Source of the DNA: JBJEFI01 sp051873875
GTDB lineage: Bacteria > Bacillota > Bacilli > Bacillales > Bacillaceae_G
Assembly: GCA_051873875.1 (NCBI GenBank)
Contig: JBJEFI010000033.1
Location: 1 to 16,487 of the forward strand
Length of the DNA stretch: 16,487 nucleotides
Direction of reading: 5' to 3'
In this document: in pieces, positions 12,433 to 16,487 of the stretch
Numbering within the stretch: position 1 is the stretch's first letter
Layout of the letters: each line of letters starts with the position of its first letter
The notes under the pieces: generated by a model
Seen by the model: the letters and a program-made list of their open reading frames with translations, nothing else
Database searches by the model: none
Told to the model about the DNA's origin: nothing
Made by a program: the position numbers and the translations under genes

Positions 12433-15400
12433 ATGATTAAGAAAAAAGCATTACATAAAGATATCATGAGAACAATTTCCAAGTCAAAAGGGCGCTTTAT
12501 TTCTATTTTTGCATTAATGGCCATAGGGATATTTGCATTTGTTGGGTTGAAAGTGACAGGACCTAATATGCGAGAAACAGCAGAAAGCTTCTATAATAAG
12601 CATCATTTAGCAGACGCTACAATTGTTTCTTCTTATGGGCTAGATGAGGATGATCAGCGTGTAATTGAGCAGGTAGATAGTATTGATCAAATTGAATATG
12701 GCTATATGGAAGATACAATTATAAAAGATGAAATGACGACAATGCGAATTTTTTCACGGCCAACTCAATTATCAACGTATCAAGTTGTATCAGGAAGGTT
12801 GCCTAAGAAAGCAAATGAAATAGCCTTATCGACGGCTTTAGATAGTCATTATACCATTGGCGATAAGATAACAGTTGTAAACAATGAAGGAAGTGATACG
12901 CTAGCAAATTTAAAACAAAATACATTTAAGATTGTCGGGTTTGTTAATGCTAGTGAATTTATTTCCATTACAGACTTTGGTCAATCCCAAATAAGTACAG
13001 GGAAATTGGATGCCTTTGCAGTTGTACCAAAGGAAAGTTTTGATATGGACGTTTATGCCATTGCTAGAATAACTTATAAAGATACAGCGTCTTTAAAAAG
13101 CCATAGTAATCGCTATAAAACGCTTATGACTGAACATGTTAGAGAAATGGAAAAGGCACTGGTCAATCGACCAACGGAGAAATTGGCTACATTAAAAAAA
13201 GAAGCAACGGATACAATACGAGAAAAAGAAAAGGCACTAAATGATGGGAAAAAGAAATTAGCAGATACAGAGAAAAAACTGCAAGATGCTAACGACAAAT
13301 TGATAGCAGGAAAAAAAGACTATGCCAATGGGAAAGACCAATTAGAGGCACAGTTAACAGCAGCAAAAGAGCAACTTTTAAATGGACAAAAACAACTAGA
13401 AACAGCAAATCAACAATTAATAGCGGCATCGACTCAACTAACCGAAGGAAAAAAAGCTCTTCAAGATGCAAAAATACAATATAAAGAAAAAGAATCTCAA
13501 TTTCAACAAGCAAAAGCACAGCTACAAGAGGCAAAAAAATTGCTTGCTACTAATGAAGTTACGCTGAAGGAAAAAGAAGCTGTATTACAACAAAGTCAAA
13601 CTGAGCTTCAAGAAAAGGAAGGACAATTAGTCCAATCTGAACAACAACTAAATGTAGCCTTTGTCCAACTAAATGAACAACAAGCAGAGTTAGATGCTTT
13701 GCGGGAACAAATTGGTGATACAGCTGAAATTCAGGCGAAGCAGCAACAATTAGATAATAAGCGTAAAGAATTAGAAGAGTTACAAACTACTTTAAATAGA
13801 TCTAAACAAGAACTACAAAATGCACAAACAACTTTAACAGAACAAGCACAGTTATTAGAAGTTGCTAAATCTGAACTTTCAATGAAGCAAGGGCAACTTG
13901 CTGACAATGAAGCATTGCTTAATCAAAACGAAAAAACGTTACAAGTCGCTGCCAAAACGATTCAAAGTAATGAAATAGATTTAAAAAATGGCGAAAATAA
14001 ATTAAATCAACAACAGCAATTATATGAAACAAAAAAAGAGGAACTAAAAGAAGGCCAACAAAGCTATGAACAAGCAAAAAAAGAAGGCGAAGCAAAATTA
14101 GAAGAAGCCTATCAGCAACTTGAAGCAAGTGAAAAAATGTACAAAGAAAATCTCCAAAAATTCCAACAAGAAAAACCAAAGGTGGAAAAGGAACTGAGAG
14201 ATGGAGAACAACAACTAGCGGATGCCAAAAAACAAGTAGAATCTTTAGCGTTACCTCGATATGTGGTCAATGAAAGGGAAAATAATCCTGGTTATGCTCA
14301 ATATAGTGATTATTCTGTACGGATGGATGTGTTATCCAATGTATTTCCTGTTTTCTTTTTAGCCATTGCCGTATTGGTTTGTTTAACAACAATTACAAGA
14401 ATGGTAGAAGAAGAGCGTTCGCAAATGGGAACATTAAAGGCATTAGGATATAGTAATGCGGCAATTGTAAGTAAATATATTATTTATGGCGGCATTGCTA
14501 GTTTGTTTGGGGCAATTGTAGGCATTGTGACAGGACATACGATTTTACCAACAGTTATTTTTGATGCCTATGCAGCGGATTTTATTTTCGGAAAAATTGC
14601 TATAAATTATCATCTTGGTTATTGTTTATTATCAATTGGCATTGCCCTTGTTTGTTCAACTGTATCTGCTATTTTAGTGGCTAGAAATGAATTAAAAGGA
14701 CATGCAGCTGAATTAATGCGAATCAAACCGCCGAAAAATGGGAAACGAATTTTGTTAGAGCGTATTCCTTTTATATGGAAGCATCTTTCTTTCGATTATA
14801 AAGTAACGGCACGGAATTTATTCCGTTATAAAAAACGAATGTTTATGACAATCTTCGGTGTAGCAGGATGTACCGGATTATTAGTTACTGGATTTGGTCT
14901 TAGTGATTCATTAAATGGACTTGTAAACCGACAATTTACAAATATTATTCACTATGATTTACTTTCTGTTTTTGATCCAGATAGCCAGCCAGAGGACTTA
15001 GCTACATATGAACAAGCCCTTGCTTCTAATGAAAAAATTGACCAATATGGACAAGTTTTGTATGAACAAGTAACAGCGAAAGAAGAAGGAATTGCGAAGC
15101 AAGACATTACATTAATTGCACCGAATAAAAAAGAAGAGTTGGCTACATTTATTTCCTTACAAAATCGTCAATCAAATCAATCGTTACAATTGTCAGATGA
15201 TGGGGCAATTATAACAGAGAAATTAGCAAAATTACTTGATGTTCAAAAGGGAAGTACATTTGCGATAAAGGATGAAGACGGCAAAGAACATACTATTAAG
15301 GTGGCAGCAATTACAGAAATGTATATTGGTCATTACATATATATGTCGCCAACCTATTATGAAACGATTTTTCAGCAAGCACCAACTTACAATGCGAACC

Positions 15401-15933
15401 TTATTACATTACATGATAATACAAAGAAAGAAGTTGAACAGACAGCAGCTACATTAATGAAAGAAAAAGCAAGTATGACTGTTATTCAATCAAAGGCAGC
15501 TCGACAAATCGTTTCTGGATTGATGGATGGATTAAGCAATGTTATCGTTGTATTAATTGCTTGTGCATCACTACTGGCAATTGTAGTGTTGTACAACCTT
15601 ACAAATATTAATATTTCTGAACGGATACGTGAACTATCAACGATAAAAGTACTTGGCTTTTATCCACAGGAAGTAACCATGTACGTCTATCGAGAAACAT
15701 TTCTTTTAACCTTTATTGGTATTTTAGGCGGGTATGTATTTGGCTATTTCATGCATGGTGTCATTAGTGAAACAATGCCTCCAGATGAATCCATGTTTAA
15801 TCCGGACATCCTCTGGAGTAACTTAGTAATATCCGCGTGTATGACCATGTTCTTCTCTGTCGTTGTCATGATTGTTATGCACATCAAGCTAAAAGCAGTT
15901 GATATGATTGAAGCGTTAAAATCAGTAGAATAA
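12433..15933 (+). CDS. FtsX-like ABC exporter permease with a very long extracytoplasmic coiled coil
   Basis: The 1166-residue protein has two FtsX/MacB-type halves. After an N-terminal membrane helix (about 21-40) comes an extracytoplasmic domain with MacB-like features (50-230, for example VVSGRLPKKANEIALS). A glutamine- and lysine-rich coiled coil follows (about 240-605) with repeats such as KKLADTEKKLQDANDKL. The first FtsX core with three membrane helices is at 633-755 (EERSQMGTLKALGYS is the coupling segment). A second membrane helix after RNLFRYKKR (about 803-825), a second outer domain and a final three-helix FtsX core at about 1040-1155 (RIRELSTIKVLGFY) complete it. AAGGAGGC precedes the ATG. 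Large permeases of this kind occur in Firmicutes, but the cargo is unknown. The coiled coil could reach through the cell wall; that is inference. Confidence 0.9.
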   Translation: MIKKKALHKDIMRTISKSKGRFISIFALMAIGIFAFVGLKVTGPNMRETAESFYNKHHLADATIVSSYGLDEDDQRVIEQVDSIDQIEYGYMEDTIIKDEMTTMRIFSRPTQLSTYQVVSGRLPKKANEIALSTALDSHYTIGDKITVVNNEGSDTLANLKQNTFKIVGFVNASEFISITDFGQSQISTGKLDAFAVVPKESFDMDVYAIARITYKDTASLKSHSNRYKTLMTEHVREMEKALVNRPTEKLATLKKEATDTIREKEKALNDGKKKLADTEKKLQDANDKLIAGKKDYANGKDQLEAQLTAAKEQLLNGQKQLETANQQLIAASTQLTEGKKALQDAKIQYKEKESQFQQAKAQLQEAKKLLATNEVTLKEKEAVLQQSQTELQEKEGQLVQSEQQLNVAFVQLNEQQAELDALREQIGDTAEIQAKQQQLDNKRKELEELQTTLNRSKQELQNAQTTLTEQAQLLEVAKSELSMKQGQLADNEALLNQNEKTLQVAAKTIQSNEIDLKNGENKLNQQQQLYETKKEELKEGQQSYEQAKKEGEAKLEEAYQQLEASEKMYKENLQKFQQEKPKVEKELRDGEQQLADAKKQVESLALPRYVVNERENNPGYAQYSDYSVRMDVLSNVFPVFFLAIAVLVCLTTITRMVEEERSQMGTLKALGYSNAAIVSKYIIYGGIASLFGAIVGIVTGHTILPTVIFDAYAADFIFGKIAINYHLGYCLLSIGIALVCSTVSAILVARNELKGHAAELMRIKPPKNGKRILLERIPFIWKHLSFDYKVTARNLFRYKKRMFMTIFGVAGCTGLLVTGFGLSDSLNGLVNRQFTNIIHYDLLSVFDPDSQPEDLATYEQALASNEKIDQYGQVLYEQVTAKEEGIAKQDITLIAPNKKEELATFISLQNRQSNQSLQLSDDGAIITEKLAKLLDVQKGSTFAIKDEDGKEHTIKVAAITEMYIGHYIYMSPTYYETIFQQAPTYNANLITLHDNTKKEVEQTAATLMKEKASMTVIQSKAARQIVSGLMDGLSNVIVVLIACASLLAIVVLYNLTNINISERIRELSTIKVLGFYPQEVTMYVYRETFLLTFIGILGGYVFGYFMHGVISETMPPDESMFNPDILWSNLVISACMTMFFSVVVMIVMHIKLKAVDMIEALKSVE

Positions 15934-15940
15934 TAAAAGA

Positions 15941-15976
15941 AAACCTATCTTCCGGTTAATGGAAGGTAGGTTTTTT
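15941..15976 (+). terminator. terminator of the ABC exporter operon
   Basis: AAACCTATCTTCC (15941-15953) pairs with GGAAGGTAGGTTT (15961-15973) with one G-U pair and a 7-base loop, followed by a T-run to 15976. Confidence 0.9.
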
Positions 15977-16026
15977 AGTATAAAGTATTAAAGTATATTG
16001 AAAATTCAGAAATAAATAAGTGTGAT

Positions 16027-16038
16027 AGATACGTATCT
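16027..16038. promoter_or_regulatory. palindrome AGATACGTATCT, possible operator of the excalibur protein gene
   Basis: This 12-base perfect palindrome ends 4 bases before the AGAAAGGGG ribosome binding region and lies where a start site would be expected. A repressor site is possible. A palindrome of this size is expected a few times by chance in a window this long, so the call is weak. Confidence 0.3.
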
Positions 16039-16054
16039 TTAGAAAGGGGTGTCT

Positions 16055-16327
16055 ATGATGAAAAAGGTATTTTTAATTTTGGTATCATTTGTTATTATGA
16101 TTGGTTTTTCATTTGGAGTAACTGACAGCGTAGAAGCAAAAACAAAGGCAAAGGTGTATAAAAATTGTACAGAATTGAATAAGGCATATAAAGGTGGAGT
16201 GGCTCGTACGTCTTCCGTTAAAAACAAAGGTGGAAAAACAAAATACAAGCCATATGTATCAAAAGAGCTTTATGATGTAAATAAATCAAAAGATCGTGAT
16301 AAAGATTTAATTGCATGTGAGCGATAG
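16055..16327 (+). CDS. secreted protein with an excalibur calcium-binding domain
   Basis: The 90-residue product has a Sec signal peptide (MMKKVFLILVSFVIMIG..., probable cleavage after SVEA near residue 28) followed by a single excalibur domain. The domain shows the opening YKNCTELNKAYKGGV and the closing SKDRDKDLIACER, with the two conserved cysteines and a DxDxD calcium-binding loop; the usual glycine of DxDxDG is replaced by leucine. Such domains are found alone or attached to surface nucleases. The start is either this ATG or the next one at 16058; both follow AAAGGGG (16043-16049). A GTG start at 16049 would overlap that site and is rejected. It is monocistronic, with terminators on both sides. 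Cellular role unknown. Confidence 0.85.
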   Translation: MMKKVFLILVSFVIMIGFSFGVTDSVEAKTKAKVYKNCTELNKAYKGGVARTSSVKNKGGKTKYKPYVSKELYDVNKSKDRDKDLIACER

Positions 16328-16336
16328 GATATTGTG

Positions 16337-16362
16337 AAAACCTTTCGATTGAGAGGTTTTTT
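16337..16362 (+). terminator. terminator after the excalibur protein gene
   Basis: AAAACCTTTC (16337-16346) and GAGAGGTTTT (16351-16360) form a 10-base stem with one G-U pair and a GATT loop, followed by TT. Confidence 0.8.
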
Positions 16363-16469
16363 ATTTTGGTATTGGATGTGCAGTTCTCATCTTAGTAGGA
16401 GTATTCATTCCAATTCGCGAAGCAAGGAAAGAAGATAGTTCATTACAAGAAACCAACTTAAATAGCTAA
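16353..16469 (+). pseudogene. possible C-terminal relic of a membrane transporter
   Basis: From an in-frame TGA at 16350 to the TAA at 16467-16469 a 38-codon stretch reads as one hydrophobic helix (FGIGCAVLILVGVFIPI) followed by a charged tail (REARKEDSSLQETN). This is what the last membrane helix and tail of a major-facilitator transporter look like. It has no start codon and no ribosome binding site, and it ends inside a strong terminator as real genes of this region do. I read it as the remains of a deleted gene; assignment to the transporter superfamily is tentative. Confidence 0.4.
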
Positions 16470-16487
16470 TAAGTTGGTTTCTTTTTT
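16449..16487 (+). terminator. intrinsic terminator at the right window edge
   Basis: GAAACCAACTTA (16449-16460) and TAAGTTGGTTTC (16470-16481) form a perfect 12-base stem with a 9-base loop, followed by TTTTTT to the window end. It encloses the stop codon of the transporter relic. Confidence 0.88.

Noticed and set aside
1..16487. CRISPR array, tRNA, rRNA, insertion sequence or phage genes
   Set aside because: No regular direct repeats, transposase or integrase motifs, or RNA gene signatures were found on either strand.

Overview
The window looks like chromosomal DNA of an AT-rich, low-GC Gram-positive of the order Bacillales (Bacillaceae or Planococcaceae). The reasons are strong AGGAGG-type ribosome binding sites, TATAAT -10 boxes, U-tailed intrinsic terminators, a BMP-type nucleoside ABC operon in the Bacillus nupNOPQ order, a cysteine-type SelO and an excalibur-domain secreted protein. 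I see no rRNA, tRNA, insertion sequence, phage gene or CRISPR array. The species cannot be fixed from sequence alone.

Layout: positions 2-310 hold the end of a NUDIX hydrolase cut by the window edge. Two unrelated GNAT acetyltransferases follow (511-1459), closed by a terminator at 1526-1562. On the minus strand lies a SAM-dependent methyltransferase (1557-2318). Its leader contains an extended -10 promoter, a short leader ORF, an anti-Shine-Dalgarno segment and two mutually exclusive hairpins, which is the architecture of an erm/cat-type translational attenuator. Next on the minus strand is the protein AMPylase SelO (2588-4057).

The centre is a purine-nucleoside uptake module. A Crp/Fnr-family regulator (4498-5139) is followed by a nucleoside-binding lipoprotein, a double-domain ATPase and two permeases (5501-10167). 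A GACA-NN-TGTC operator with matching flanks sits in front of both the regulator and the transporter operon, each time about 41 bp upstream of the inferred start site. The operon leader also carries a guanine-type purine riboswitch and a strong intrinsic terminator. The operon therefore appears to need an activator and also to be shut off by guanine.

Between 10217 and 11057 lie two minus-strand paralogues encoding 108-residue membrane proteins, one of which seems to start at a CTG codon. A gene-poor stretch (11058-11717) holds possible relics of decayed genes. The right part carries an ABC exporter pair: a MacB-type ATPase (11718-12419) and a 1166-residue FtsX-like permease with a coiled coil of about 365 residues outside the membrane (12433-15933). 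A secreted excalibur protein (16055-16327) and what looks like the tail of a lost membrane transporter (16353-16469) end the window.
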